Shown: positions 32,531 to 43,344 of the stretch, piece after piece | How the letters are laid out: the number at the start of each line of letters is the position of its first letter | Position numbering within the stretch: position 1 is the first letter of the stretch | DNA from: Trichobilharzia szidati | Lineage: Eukaryota > Platyhelminthes > Trematoda > Strigeidida > Schistosomatidae | Assembly (NCBI GenBank): GCA_944472155.2 | Contig: OX235277.1 | Location: 38,512,804-38,576,803, forward strand | Direction of reading: 5' to 3' | Length of the DNA stretch: 64,000 bases | The notes under the pieces: generated by a model | The model's input: the letters and a program-made list of their open reading frames with translations, nothing else | What the model was told of the DNA's origin: nothing | The model's database searches: none | Program-made: the position numbers and the translations under genes

Positions 32531-32984
32531 TTATCAGAGGGTAGTTGCGATACAATAACAGGGGTAAAATCCATTTAACCACGGCGAATAAAAGATTAAT
32601 AGAGTGAAACTTATTTATGCATTCATTCGAGGATAACAGCAATCGGAATGACTTGGCGTTTTCAACAGATATCTCAAACATCTTACTATCCTTATCACAA
32701 ACAATGAAGACGAATAAGAACGTGGTAAAAGTGAAGTTTCTAAGTTGAAAAATTATGCCTGACTTAATTTGACTGTGAATACTAAAGTGTATTCAATCTA
32801 TTTCAATATATGATATGTCTGTTGAAAGAAAATGGGGCATCAGATCAACAGGCCAAATAACCACAGTGGTATACACCAGTTCACTGAATTTTTACAACAT
32901 CATATCTAACAAATTACTGCCAATACCGTGAATTTCAAACTGTTCAAATTTCAAAAACTATAAGAAAATCAGATTTGACTACAA
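32531..32984. other. Unassigned sequence
   Basis: No feature supported. Confidence 0.3.
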
Positions 32985-33066
32985 TGAGTTGCTCACTAGC
33001 GACTAACCCTATTCAGGTATGCAGTTACCTGGGGTTTCAGTGGGAAGTCGTAACCAGTAGAGTACA
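32985..33066 (+). mobile_element. TH leader fragment
   Basis: TTGCTCACTAGCGACTAACC to GGAAGTCGTAACCAGTAGAG: the first 80 bases of a plus unit, cut off by a PLE-B fragment. Confidence 0.6.
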
Positions 33067-33575
33067 AAATAAATTGCATGGACTCCAACAGGCATCACAT
33101 CGGCCAAAGTGGTCGCCCCCTTCGAATTAGAATCCAAGAACACAAATCAACTGGGAAAGAACACGATATATACTCTTTAGTATCAATGCATATAGACAAT
33201 TATGGACATCAATTCAATTGGGATAATGTCAAAATCTTAGACAGAGGAAACACCAAAAGTGCAGTCAGGGAATTCCTAGAAGCCTGCCTGGTACTCAAAC
33301 GAAAATGCAATTAACAAACACGTTAATATAGACGAAATGTATCAACTAATAAAAAGTAATTCAGATGACCGGAAAGTTTAAAATCCAAGTCAACAGAAAA
33401 TGGTCAATACATATGTAAAGATGGTTACCGGGAGACGCAATTATATCACTCATGAAGAAATTTAAACCATTTCACTATATGCTCAATAGTGCGCTGAAGA
33501 TATTGTCCAAAAGGACGATGAAAGCTCCGCAACCAAACCAACCAGCTCAGAGAACACTATTAATTGCAAATCATC
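33067..33575 (+). mobile_element. PLE-B endonuclease end with hammerhead-like 3' terminus
   Basis: Frame 33078-33314: HHIGQSGRPLRIRIQEHKST, KEHDIYSLVSMHIDNYGHQF, NWDNVKILDRGNTKSAVREF. This is the best-kept PLE-B endonuclease half, with the first Tyr of YIG replaced by His. The 3' motif at 33488-33532 is GCG, CTGAAGA, stem II TTGTCC/GGACGA, GAAA, AGCT, C, CGC: stem I TGCG/CGCA sits directly beside the core. Confidence 0.7.
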
Positions 33576-33639
33576 CACCTGAGCTACGAATCTTCTCTAT
33601 TACCTTGAAATATATCACTTTTCATAAAGTATTCATGTT

Positions 33640-33930
33640 AGATCATGGATTCATGTCACCTAGAGAACCACTGAAAATGAGGAAGTACTGGAGAGCTGCT
33701 CCGTCTTAGTTTGTGACTATTCATGAATACGCAGCCATGACCTTAAGGTTAAGAGGCGAAGAGCAGTGATCATTCAGCCATTCGGGCAGGAATTCACTGA
33801 TCCGTAGATTCTAAATTATGTCTATTCGCTAATTCTAGGCGGCCGCCAGCCAACATAATCGGTGGGTATATGTCCTCACTTGCAATCTGGTCACAACTTT
33901 TAACTAGACCTTCTGGCAACTTCGTCTTCC
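33640..33930 (-). mobile_element. TH repeat copy, diverged
   Basis: Minus: GATTCATGTCACCTAGAGAA, GGAAGTACTGGAGAGCTGCT, GATCATTCAGCCATTCGGGC and leader traces near 33880. Confidence 0.55.
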
Positions 33931-34014
33931 GGTCACTTATTAGCTAGAATGAATTTGATTTCCAAGAGCTAGTTTGCAGAGATTCAATTCGTTTTAAATT
34001 TGATCACAGATTCA

Positions 34015-34155
34015 CACACGGGTCATTGAACTCCAGCCCGTGTATCTGAATGGCCTCCCAATCTGAAGGTCATGGGTGAATACTGCTGAATCTCCCCAAA
34101 GCCTAGGAAAAGGCGGATGTTCAGTGGCTCTCTCCCTATACACTAACTCATGAAA
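34015..34155 (+). mobile_element. TH repeat fragment
   Basis: Plus: TGAATGGCCTCCCAATCTGA, ATACTGCTGAATCTCC, ATGTTCAGTGGCTCTCTCCC; a badly decayed tRNA-like plus hammerhead-like block. Confidence 0.4.
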
Positions 34156-34697
34156 ATAAACGATACACATGAACAAGTGAAAAAAACAACTGAGAACAAT
34201 TACTCGGAAAAACCTCTCAAAGCCACATTTTGCCCAGTGAATTAATAACAGAACACTAGGTCAAAAATTCCTTACATTATGGGAAAACATTCAGGAAACC
34301 TATTCACCATAAAGAGCAGTTTATGAAGTCACATTTTTATACGCCCATTTTCTCTGAAATAATGTTAAACTAATTTTCGCAAATTCAAAATTAATTGTTC
34401 TACTGAGGTTCGCTTCAAATTGTTATAATATCCCTCCACATCTGAAGTATAAAGACATCTCTGCGCCACAGCATCACTTCAGTATACGGCCTGAGGATGT
34501 TAAGACAATGGCGACAACAGTAGGGTAAAAAAAACCTCAAACTGACCCAGGATATATATATCAGCTGATTTCTTCCTGCTGAACATCATTTGAACTAGCG
34601 GGAGTTAAGTTTTAAATCAGGTAGCTTAATAGGCATACATTTCTTTAAATATGACGGTAAGTATCAGTTTGCAAGGATTCAGACGATATAAAAACTT
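34156..34697. other. Unassigned AT-rich sequence
   Basis: No feature supported. Confidence 0.3.
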
Positions 34698-35040
34698 ATC
34701 GTGGACCGGCTGAGCATTAAGAGAACTACATAAAACCATCAGGAAGTACTGGGCAGCTGTTTGGTCTTCGTTTGGAACACTTCAGAGGCACACAACCGTG
34801 ACCTGTCTCAATAAGTATCTAACCAAGTACTTTCAGGTCACAAGGCAAACTCCTAAGTCATTCAGGCGCCTGACAAAATCCAATGACAAGCCCATTAAAT
34901 CTGAATATATAGCGCCGCCACTAAACAATGTCATTGGCGAATATCTTTCCTTATACTCAACTTGGTGGACGTCGCTAGTCAAGACTTCTCACCAGAATTA
35001 CTGCAGACGGTTTCATCAAGTAGTCAGTCACTAGTGAGAA
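34698..35040 (-). mobile_element. TH repeat copy
   Basis: Minus: GGAAGTACTGGGCAGCTGTT, AGGTCACAAGGCAAACTCCT and GTCAAGACTTCTCACCAGAA near 34978. All blocks recognisable; the B-box is eroded. Confidence 0.6.
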
Positions 35041-35085
35041 TCAGATTATTACTCAAGATTTAGTTTCTAGGGCTTCAATGTGTTC

Positions 35086-35320
35086 CAAGTTTTATCAAGG
35101 ATTGACGTCAGTGGGGTTCTCAAGAAGTCAAAACTCACGAATTATTGAAGTGCAACTCACCGCCTTAAACTTAAATTTTCATTGGATATAGATGGATATA
35201 AGTTGAATTTATTACTTCCTCAGTGGAGATTGGACTGACTGCAAGAATGACTACCAACCATCGGAGAATAGTGGACAGCTATTTTGTCCTTATTCAATAG
35301 TCCTCAAGATTATTTTTTGT
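35086..35320 (-). mobile_element. TH traces
   Basis: CAAGGATTGACGTCAGTGGG and GGAGAATAGTGGACAGCTAT are tail and hammerhead-side words in the right order, separated by unrelated sequence. Confidence 0.35.
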
Positions 35321-35329
35321 TCGATTATA

Positions 35330-35500
35330 GCTTGAAACCATACAGTATTTTTGATACAGGTGTGGAATTCTCAGCATGTAATATCGGTAGCCTAAATTTT
35401 GCAGGCCGACCACTTATATCAGCTGTGCGTCGGTAGTGGATCGAACCCCAGACCAAGTGCATGGTTGGCGACAGTCCTAACCGCTCGTCGACCATTCAAT
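35330..35500 (-). mobile_element. SINE4, tRNA-like head, copy 1
   Basis: Minus tRNA-like block: GAGCGGTTAGGACTGTCGCC (A-box region) and GGGGTTCGATCCACTACC (B-box, complement near 35440-35460). The same 170 bases recur in the same direction at 39355-39530 (shared ATCGGTAGCC, AAATTTTGCAGGCCGACCA). Confidence 0.65.
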
Positions 35501-36487
35501 CACTCAGACGGAATCCAGTGACCAACCCTTCAATTCTAACTTTTCCCTATTCATGATATATATCATGACGACTATCTCTCCTCACATCCAACTTGGTGTA
35601 CCTAACTTCTAACTTCCGACTTCTAACTAAGCATTCAGTCAATTTCATCGTGTAACCAATCACACTGATGAGCATCAAATTAATTTTTAAGTATTACGTT
35701 GTAGGTATTTGACTTGTAAAATATCAGTGTAAGCGCAATATCGCTTGAAATTAAGTCACGCGTAGATAGAGGCTATCCCGGTCCAGAACAAACAAGAAGC
35801 CGGTCACTGTTTTTAAACAAATCAATAATTATATGTATACAACAAATCTTAACGGTTTCAAGAGTACAAAGCATAACGCTTAACAGAAAGCAAGGTACCG
35901 CTATCAGAGCGGAATAAAGTTGAAGCCAGAATCGCGAACTAGCCGGAATCAGACACGACCGTTCAGGTAAGCAGTCAGTAGAAGAATGAACCCAAGTAAG
36001 AGGTAGACAGAGCATAGGCACAAAGATAGAATTTAATTGGCTACTTAACCAATCAATAAATAAGATAAACTCAACAGAATAGTACAAAGTAAGACATGGG
36101 TCAGCGAAAATAACAGTTCACAAAAATACTCTGATTGGGTCATGAGTTCAACTGTCTGACTAAACGGATCGATGTAGAAACACACATACACAGTTCATTA
36201 AACAAGGTGGGATAGACACGTTAGGCATGGATAATTAATTGGGTTGCAACAACGCTAGGCTAATCCCGGACAGGTTGACTTGATTCAAGGATGCGAATTG
36301 AATTGATCTTACAATCAGTTTCATTTCAATTCTTAGTCAGTCAAGCAGCTCGTTTTTTTAAATTCCTCACTCTTTACTTTAAACTGAGAGTGACAGAGAG
36401 AAAGAGAGATCAGATCATATAAAGAGCATATAAGCACTTAGCTAAAAGGCTGAAATTCTATTTTCTATAGTTTGGTTTAGAAGGGTT
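35501..36487. other. Unassigned, mixed-composition stretch
   Basis: About 1 kb. The part 35745-36300 is less AT-rich and has a 104-codon minus frame (36087-35773) with hydrophobic stretches but no domain or splice signals. It might be a solo LTR or other repeat; I see no terminal motif to prove it. Confidence 0.25.
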
Positions 36488-36580
36488 AGTTATGTTTTTA
36501 CGAGTTGATCACGGATTGCTATCAGTTAGAGAACCATTGAAAACCAGGGAGTACTGGGTTCGAATCCCAATGGTTGACTA
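36488..36580 (-). mobile_element. TH end fragment with internal deletion
   Basis: GATCACGGATTGCTATCAGT and AACCATTGAAAACCAGGGAG, then a direct jump from GAGTACTGG to GTTCGAATCCC, so the hammerhead-like block is deleted between tail and B-box. Confidence 0.5.
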
Positions 36581-37504
36581 ACTCTGTCCCCGCTCCACGC
36601 CCTCCACCACACCCCATCCCCGCGGAGTGTAACTGATATGAAATCATACCGAAATGATTATGAACAAAATTGGTTTGGCTACAACAATGAACAGGGAATT
36701 CTAATTTTTTGATAAAAATAAAACATAAACTCATATACATATATATACGTATAATATTTCGTTTAAAACACCAACAATATATACTCACATCCAAAACATT
36801 GCGCTAAATTTACGCGTAGAAGTCCGCATTGTGGTTATATGACCATGCTGGCAATACTGAACTATTTCCAAAATGCCACCACCATATTTATATATATCTG
36901 TGGCGCGTTTGTATTAGGTATGATAGACTGATTGATGTAGACTAATCAATATGGGAGCCAATGTGTTATGTCATACTAACCCTTATAGTAGTAATAATTA
37001 AGTGGTCCTGATAGTATTCTATTTGTCGTAATCATATATATATATATATATTTATGTATATATATTTATATAGCAAGTACAATATCAAAAACAACGCCAC
37101 CAATGTACTGTTATAATTTAAACAAACCACTGTATCTACCTAATGCATAACATCATATTGAACATTGACGTGCAACATAAGACGTCTAGAAAATATTCAT
37201 AAGCACACACATACATATATATATATACATCTATATATGTATTGGTACAAATATGTATAAACCTGGATGGCTACTAAACATTCATTTTTCGAATGATTCT
37301 ATCCGTTTATTTTGTACAGGATGTTCGAAATACCTATTAGAAACCATATTATATACACATACATACATATAAATATCATTTTAAAGGTGTTATAAGGTAG
37401 TGAGCGGGTTACCGGTTGACTACTTGCCAACAAAGGTTATTAATTAATGAGAATTTATTTTATAATAAAGGTTCTGAAGACTGGTGTATATATTAATAAT
37501 TATT
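36581..37504. other. Unassigned, rich in AT microsatellites
   Basis: Short (AT)n tracts at about 36740, 37035-37052, 37210-37240 and 37360. No gene supported. Confidence 0.35.
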
Positions 37505-37865
37505 AATCATCGAAGCACCGCATGCTCCAAACACCAGAGGCTATTGCAATTCGCCTCAAACAACCAGTGCTCTGTGTTCAAAAGAAGCAAGTCCAGCTAG
37601 CTCCTACTACTGCCCTGGATGGCTTTCAGTAGAGACTGTAAATTCATGAATTTGTAATATTATCTTTCCTAATTTTTCTGACATTCAGCTTATTTTATGT
37701 TGATGCTATTCAGCTGTAATCTATCAATATTACTGATTCGACGTCATTTAAACAAACATTAATGTTGTTCATACCACTAATTCATTCATTCACTATAATG
37801 TGTATATATAACTGTAGAGCCTGATGAAGGAGCTATCGAAAAGAATACTCTTTGATCAGTATCTA
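37505..37865 (+). mobile_element. PLE-A C-terminal remnant and 3' end
   Basis: EAIAIRLKQPVLCVQKKQVQ near 37530-37590 matches the C-terminus of PLE-A (EAIGIHLKKPSLC). A T-rich tail and a hammerhead-like motif follow at 37813-37858: intact CTGATGA, GAAA and stem III AAGA/TCTT, but the 3' side of stem I is changed to GATC. Confidence 0.65.
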
Positions 37866-37874
37866 TTCTTTTGA

Positions 37875-38464
37875 AAATTGGTTAAAGGTTTGTTCATGAG
37901 GTGATATCAGTTAGAGACCCATTGTGGAACCACCCAAGCAGTACTGGACAGATGTTTTGTCCTACTTCTAGGACTCTTCATCAGTACGCATCCTAAAGTC
38001 AGTTCTGGTGTGAAGTCGTAAACGGTGCAGTCTACCGAATAAGCTAAGAGATTAGTTACTACCCTATGACACTGGATGACGATTACGCTACATATATATC
38101 GCCAACTGGCAAAAGTTAGAATTCATAGTCAGACCACTGGGTCAGGTCCCAGTGGCTGAATGGTCTTTCAGTTCACTCTGTAACTAGAGGATCATGTGTC
38201 TGAACCCCGGTGGATGCGTATTGCCGATGATTCCCAAGAGACTAGGATGAAACTGCTGTCCAGTACTCAAGTGCTGGTTTTCAGTGGCTCTCTAACTGAT
38301 ATCAATCTTTGATCAATTGGTAAAAACAAATCTAATCCTTATTGATATAAGTATAAAGCTTGGACACTGTGGTAGAGTATAACTCCATTATAGATTTTTA
38401 TTTCGATAAATCACACAGTGTTATACAATAATCTAATCCTTACAAACCAACTACTGAAAATTAA
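37875..38464 (+). mobile_element. TH repeat with inverted left arm; first unit of a head-to-tail pair
   Basis: Left arm 37890-37995 is minus. The plus unit has its tRNA-like block near 38145-38215 and a hammerhead-like block 38218-38270 with GCCGATGATTCCC. Its tail is interrupted by an 88-bp PLE-D end (38342-38429). It flows directly into a second leader (AAAATTAATCTGATGCTTGC at 38458). Confidence 0.65.
38342..38429 (+). mobile_element. 88-bp solo PLE-D end insertion with 13-bp target duplication
   Basis: AATCTAATCCTTA at 38329-38341 and 38430-38442 flanks TTGATATAAGTATAAAGCTT to CACACAGTGTTATACAAT, the outermost part of the PLE-D end also seen at 58110-58200. No coding sequence and no hammerhead motif. 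The host is a TH tail. Confidence 0.8.
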
Positions 38465-38830
38465 TCTGATGCTTGCTAGTGACTTGCTACAGGATGGTTT
38501 TCCCTGGAGTTCTAGTAAAAAGTCGTGACCAGTGAGATCCAACCAGTCAAGTGTGAGGACCTTGGTTGGTTCTCGCGCTAAATCACGAATTGGTGGAAGT
38601 TAGAATTCATGGACTGGCCAATGAATTGGGTCGCAGTGGCTGAATAGTATACGAGCTCGCTGGCGTTGTAACCGGAAGGTGCTGTGTCCGGACCCTAATG
38701 GATGCGTACTGTTGAAGGGTCCTAAACCAGGACGAAACAGCTGGCTGTCCAGTACTCCCTGGGTCGTTTACCAGTGGTCCTTTAACTGATTTCAGCTTGT
38801 GATCACACCTGTAAGCAGTCAAAATCTCTT
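38465..38830 (+). mobile_element. TH repeat, second unit of a head-to-tail pair
   Basis: Leader GATGCTTGCTAGTGACTTGC, tRNA-like block 38628-38700 (A-box-like TGGCTGAATAG), hammerhead-like block 38705-38760: GTACTGTTGAAGGGTCCTAA, CAGGACGAAACAGCTGGCTG. GTCC/GGAC stem kept, A6 changed to T. Confidence 0.65.
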
Positions 38831-39049
38831 CAAAATAACACTCGAAATATTTATGATAAGGGACTTGTAACAGAGAAATCATCCATGTTTGCATATTCAG
38901 CAACATATATACTATTCTACTTGGTAATCTGTCATCTGTTTTAGGTGATTTCATAATGGTTGATAACCTTTCACTTCCGCTTTACATGATTTCCTCTGTG
39001 TCACTCTGGTTACCAAAACCAAACCGATTCATCACTTCTCATTTGGCTT

Positions 39050-39350
39050 CTGCACTCGATAACCTATCTAGTGTTTGAGCATTACATTGTGGCCTGCTTT
39101 GCTACCTATCAGATTTCCTTCTTCCTTGCTTCTGATCAGCCGACCGTCTGATCTTCGTTACTGAAGCACTGGAGGCTTCTGTTGATGAAAATCTGCAGTA
39201 GCTTGTTGGAACTGCTTGTAGTGACACGTGCACCAAATCCCTGAACCATGCAGAGGCACTGACTGACGTGACATTTGTCTTATAAATCCGAATCGTATTC
39301 TTTATGCTGACAATTGTAGGTTTCAACACCGATTTCATCTATGCCGACTT
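39050..39350 (-). pseudogene. RTE RT-downstream fragment
   Basis: Minus frame 39338-39102: PTIVSIKNTIRIYKTNVTSV, WFRDLVHVSLQ, then in an adjacent frame LQIFINRSLQCFS-like residues; the usual RTE segment between GSIVS and WRWIG. Confidence 0.55.
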
Positions 39351-39354
39351 TATT

Positions 39355-39530
39355 TTTTGTTGATTATAGCTTGATACAAGTATGGAATTCTCAGTATGTG
39401 ATATCGGTAGCCCAAATTTTGCAGGCCGACCATTGATATCAGGTGTGCGTTGGAAGGGGATCGAAACCCGGACCATATGCATGGTCGGCGAGAGTCCGAA
39501 CTGCTGTGCCACCGACGCTCAGTAGAGAAA
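39355..39530 (-). mobile_element. SINE4, copy 2
   Basis: Second copy of the SINE at 35330, with B-box complement GGGGATCGAAACCCGGACC near 39459 and A-box region complement near 39495. Abuts an RTE fragment on its left. Confidence 0.6.
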
Positions 39531-39589
39531 ATACTGTTTCAGTCACATAAGTGATAGGAACGACTTCTTCTAAATATTCTCTCACTGCC

Positions 39590-39665
39590 AGTGCGCTGAA
39601 GATGTTGCCTAGTAGGGCGATGAAAGCTTCACAAATTAACTATCCAGCTCAGAGAACACAACCAC
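39590..39665 (+). mobile_element. PLE-B 3'-end fragment with hammerhead-like motif
   Basis: GCG, CTGAAGA, stem II TTGCC TAGTA GGGCGA, GAAA, AGCT, TC: the same motif as at 33488, followed by the family ending CAGCTCAGAGAACACAAC. Confidence 0.6.
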
Positions 39666-39739
39666 ATCAAAATGACTAACACTGTCAGCTTATAAGGATA
39701 GATACTTTAAGCCCAGAAAAGTGAAATCAGCATAGTGAG

Positions 39740-39845
39740 CCAGAGTCACTAACACATAGTTTTCTCACTGAGACTGGTACCCTGCAACCATAGTTTTAGA
39801 TGTCCCGAATAGGATGAGATGCGCATCCTAGATTCAATAGTTGGT
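39740..39845 (+). repeat. SM-alpha-like hammerhead 3' half
   Basis: GTCCCGAATAGGATGAGATG then CGCATCCTAGATTC: stem II and downstream half of the SM-alpha-type ribozyme with GAAA changed to GAGA. Core CTGATGA is lost. Confidence 0.5.
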
Positions 39846-39854
39846 TTGTTGGGA

Positions 39855-40165
39855 TTCGATTTGTCTTAAGTTTGAAGACGGATTGATATCAGTTACAGAA
39901 CTACTGAAAGTCAACCGTGACTACTGAACGCTTGTCTCGTTCTAGCATGGAGCTCATAGAAAGTACAAACTCAAAGCTGTGGTTCGAGCCCAAGGCCTAT
40001 CGGTCATAAGGCAAGCTCGTATACCATTCAGCCAGTGGACCAGACTGTGAATTCAAACTTCTGCAGGTTAGCGATATGCATAACGCAATTGCCATCCAGT
40101 GTCATAGGCCAGTGACTGATCTCTGACGTGATTTGGTAGACTCCGCTGGTTACGACTTCTAACTA
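39855..40165 (-). mobile_element. TH repeat, left minus unit of a divergent pair
   Basis: GGATTGATATCAGTTACAGA, B-box complement GGTTCGAGCCC near 39982, CATTCAGCCAGTGG near 40026, leader end TTACGACTTCTAACTA near 40150. A complete but diverged unit. Confidence 0.6.
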
Positions 40166-40305
40166 TAATAGTTTACAAGTTCGTCTTGTAACCGGAAGGT
40201 GCTGGGTTCGAAACCGAGCGGGTGAATGCTGTTGAGGAGTCTCGAAGCTGCTGCTGGTTTCCAATAGTTGCCCAACTGATGTGAGTTCATAATCGACCCT
40301 GAAAT
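40166..40305 (+). mobile_element. TH repeat, right plus part of a divergent pair
   Basis: tRNA-like block CTTGTAACCGGAAGGTGCTG, GGTTCGAAACC, then a hammerhead-like block reduced to ATGCTGTTGAGGAGTCTCGA. Stem III side deleted; tail AATAGTTGCCCAACTGATGT. Confidence 0.55.
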
Positions 40306-40444
40306 ACTGTAATCCTTCGTGCTTCCTTGTCTTTTGTATAAATATGAATGAATGGTACATTTTTGTATATGTGTGATCAAAATGTCCAAAATGTGTGGCG
40401 CAAATACAAAGTACGCTTTTTTAAAATAAATAGCGTCTTATTAT

Positions 40445-41100
40445 TGTTTTGTCGAAGAAGTAACCTCCTTTACCCACCTGCCTAGGAAGCATCGTTTCAA
40501 CTACAGATGGACGGAACTGATGAAGATATCGAAGTGAAGATCAAGGAGGGAAGACAGGCTTTCATTACTCTCAAGTCTGTGGGGAGATCAACAGCAATAC
40601 TTCAGCATGAAAAATAAGATTCGGATTTTCAACTTCAATGTGAATTCAGTGCTACTACACGGATCACGAAGGGCACTTTAAGCAAACTACAGACCTTCAT
40701 CAACAGCTGTCTTTGTTCAGTACTCAAGATCAGATGGCCAGGAAAGATCAGCAACAGCAAGGGATCTCTGGCAGTGAGCAAACCAACCCAGCAGGAACCG
40801 ATTGTGCAATAAATATGCAGGAAGAAATTGAGGTGGATTGGTGGCCATACTCTGAGAAAACAAACCATCACTAAGTGACATCACACACTAGGTAATTGCT
40901 CTAGTGGAACCCGAACGGGAAGAAGCGAGTCAGTTGGTCGTCAGTACGAGTGTGACATGGAGGAGGAGGTGATGCTAAGAGGAGATGAAAGCATGTGGGT
41001 AGGCATGGAGACAGGTGAAAAAGTTGGTGGAGAACCGAAAGCAATGTAGACGTGCGGCTGAAGCCCTATGCTCCTCTAGGAATTAAAGGAAACTACAATA
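40445..41100 (+). pseudogene. RTE C-terminal half with 3' end
   Basis: EEVTSFTHLPRKHRFNYRWT near 40452 in one frame, TDEDIEVKIKEGRQAFITLK, then frames carrying QTFINSCLCSVLKIRWPGKI, KWRWIGGHTLRKQT and TWRRR.CEEMKACG, ending GAAGCCCTATGCTCCTCTAG. Nearly parallel to the copy at 62790 (about 600 bases), so both probably come from one subfamily. Confidence 0.7.
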
Positions 41101-41154
41101 ATTGTTTTATCGAAATAAAAGTATTGTGAAGCAGTAAGTGACGAAATACCAAGC

Positions 41155-41345
41155 CATGTACCAGTAGAAGCTGGGCATTATGATGGAATGTAATTCCATA
41201 TTAGATAAGTTTGTTCAATATAATACACAGTCAAAAGGTACTCATAACCGGATGGAGTTTGGAGCTTAGTTTATTGCTCATAGTTATATCAATCACAAGA
41301 ATAGTGTGGATACCAGACAAGAGCAGTTCAATAGTAGTTATGGTC
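41155..41345 (-). mobile_element. PLE-D 3'-end remnant
   Basis: GGGCATTATGATGGAATGTA, CCATATTAGATAAGTTTGTT, CACAGTCAAAAGG and TTATTGCTCATAGTTATATC in the PLE-D order (minus). Confidence 0.5.
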
Positions 41346-41589
41346 TAATGGGATTATATTAACACGAAATTAAAGAAACCTTAAGGCACATTTATCAATA
41401 GGATAAAAAGAAACATCTATAGAGGATTTCAAACACTGAATAAAGTCACCTCTGGGTGAATCAGAAAGTTTGTTTATCGCCTAAAACTAATGATACCAGT
41501 AGAATGTATGATAACATTAAAATACATAAAACAATATATCTCATAAGGTCAACAGTTAACTTTAAAGTTACTCCGACGTATGAATATAT

Positions 41590-42275
41590 GTGCCAAACTT
41601 GGGTACTGTGGTATTATATAACTCCATATTAATTTGCTTATTAGATATATCATAACACAATGGAACAGTATTATCTACTGAACGACGATATTACAAACAC
41701 AGCTTATTATTGTTCACAATCAAATCCTCAATTATAACTAAAATGAATTTGGAATTTGATTTTCTTCACTCTTTCATAGGGGTAGTAGAGTTTTCCAGAT
41801 GTCCTGGTGGACAGGTATAGAACCATTCCTACTGCACATGCTGTCAGTTAACTGGATAAATAAAGCGTCCATCATCAATCTCTTTCTCCATCCAATGATA
41901 TTAGATTTTACGACTGTCGTCTTATCACAACCTATTGTGTCATTGTGTGCTAATGTATCTAGCATTGTAAATGAGCTAATTTTCTAGATTTAGCATCTTA
42001 TTTGAGTCAACTAATGTTCGTTTTGCTAGGTTTCTGTGCTCCACCAATCTGACTGGACCTGTTCTACTAATCTGACCTATGTTTTTTACCTCCCGGTTAT
42101 TGCAGGATATCAGATAAACTAAATTATTTTCTTGAATGGGTTCCTCAGGATCCTTTAACCGACAAAGCTTGTCTCTAACTGAGTCTGTGGATGGTTTGAA
42201 TACCTTGTTTCACTCCTGCATTGTTAAGAATTCTGCTTAAGGTTACCGAGGTTCCTTCTTTGTATGTTAGTACTA
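41590..42275 (-). pseudogene. PLE-D endonuclease remnant and 3' end
   Basis: 3' end 41595-41720 (minus). The body from 42270 down to 41760 has SVTLSRILNNAGVKQG-like residues, the VDSN-KDAKSRKLAHLQC equivalent of the PLE-D NLENNSAIAL segment, and the terminal frame 41965-41774 (CDKTTVVKSNIIGWRKRLMM, CSRNGSIPVHQDIWKTLLPL). Stops throughout; the Cys/YIG part near 42080 is eroded. Confidence 0.6.
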
Positions 42276-42419
42276 GTGATAATTTAAATTCAGTACTGTT
42301 TGCGTTGTCGTGTTAATGTTTGTAATGCATGTTATTATTATTACTTACTTTACTTTTACGCTTTCCTGCATATGTTCCGGTTATAATTTATCAGGGTAAA
42401 TGTTAAGTTTCAAAGCTTC

Positions 42420-43058
42420 CTTGACTGGTTAGATGATTTCATAATGAGCTGACATCGGTTAGAGAATCACTGGAAAACCTGGGCGTACTGGACATTTGTT
42501 TTGTCCAAGTTTGGGACTTTTCACAGTATGCACCCACCGGGATTTAAACACAGGACCTTCTGGTTACCAACCAAGGTCGTAGAAATCCTCCAACCAATCA
42601 AAACAAAGTTTCCTACAAAAACCAATACTTGAAAATTAATCTGATGCTCACCAGTGACTGGCTCTATTCAGGTCGGAATTTACCTGGTGTTATAGTGGGA
42701 AGCCGCAAGCAGTAAGGTACAGCAGGTTGAATATAAAGCAGTAACTCATCGAAGAATACATTGAGAACTGGTCGCCCTATCTCATGAATTGTCCGAAGTA
42801 AGAATTCATTGTCTGGTCATTGGATCGCGTCCCAGTGGCTTAATGGTCTAGAAGCTCGCTAACCTCGTAGCCGGAAGATCCTGATTTTGAACCTCAACGG
42901 GTGTGCATTGTTGTAGAGTCCCAAATTAGGCTGAAGAAACAACTGTCCAGTACTCCCTGAGTGGTTACCCAATGGTTCTCTAACGGATGTCAGCTGATGA
43001 TGAAATCCTGCAACCAATCAAACGAAAATTCCCTACAAAACCAATACTTGAAAATTGT
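42420..43058 (+). mobile_element. TH array: inverted arm, partial and complete plus unit
   Basis: 42420-42578 is minus (tail, hammerhead-like, tRNA-like). At about 42579 it switches to a plus tail (AATCCTCCAACCAATCAAAA), then a complete plus unit starts at 42640 (TGATGCTCACCAGTGACTGG). The latter has a tRNA-like block near 42830-42905 and a hammerhead-like block 42907-42955 (TTGTTGTAGAG). Possible 8-bp duplication AAAGCTTC at 42412-42419 and 43059-43066. Confidence 0.75.
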
Positions 43059-43344
43059 AAAGCTTCTCTTCTCAAATATCTTACTTCCTACCCTAATTTT
43101 CCTCTCGGTACTACTTAATTTTCATTTTGGCCCATTACTTAACCATTTACTGACATAGGTTAGAATAAAACAAGATTCCAGATATCGGTTTGAATGTATG
43201 GGTTTTCTGTACAAACACTCGTGTTTATCTCCCAATCTATGAATTATCTAAATATCTGACAGCACCTCATGTCGAACAATATTATATCACTGTGTATTAT
43301 ACCAAATAAACTTATCCAATGTTTTCTATACTTGGCTTGCATGG

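Noticed and set aside
35773..36087. 104-codon minus frame with hydrophobic stretches
   Set aside because: Composition is irregular, no donor/acceptor pair frames it, and no recognisable family.
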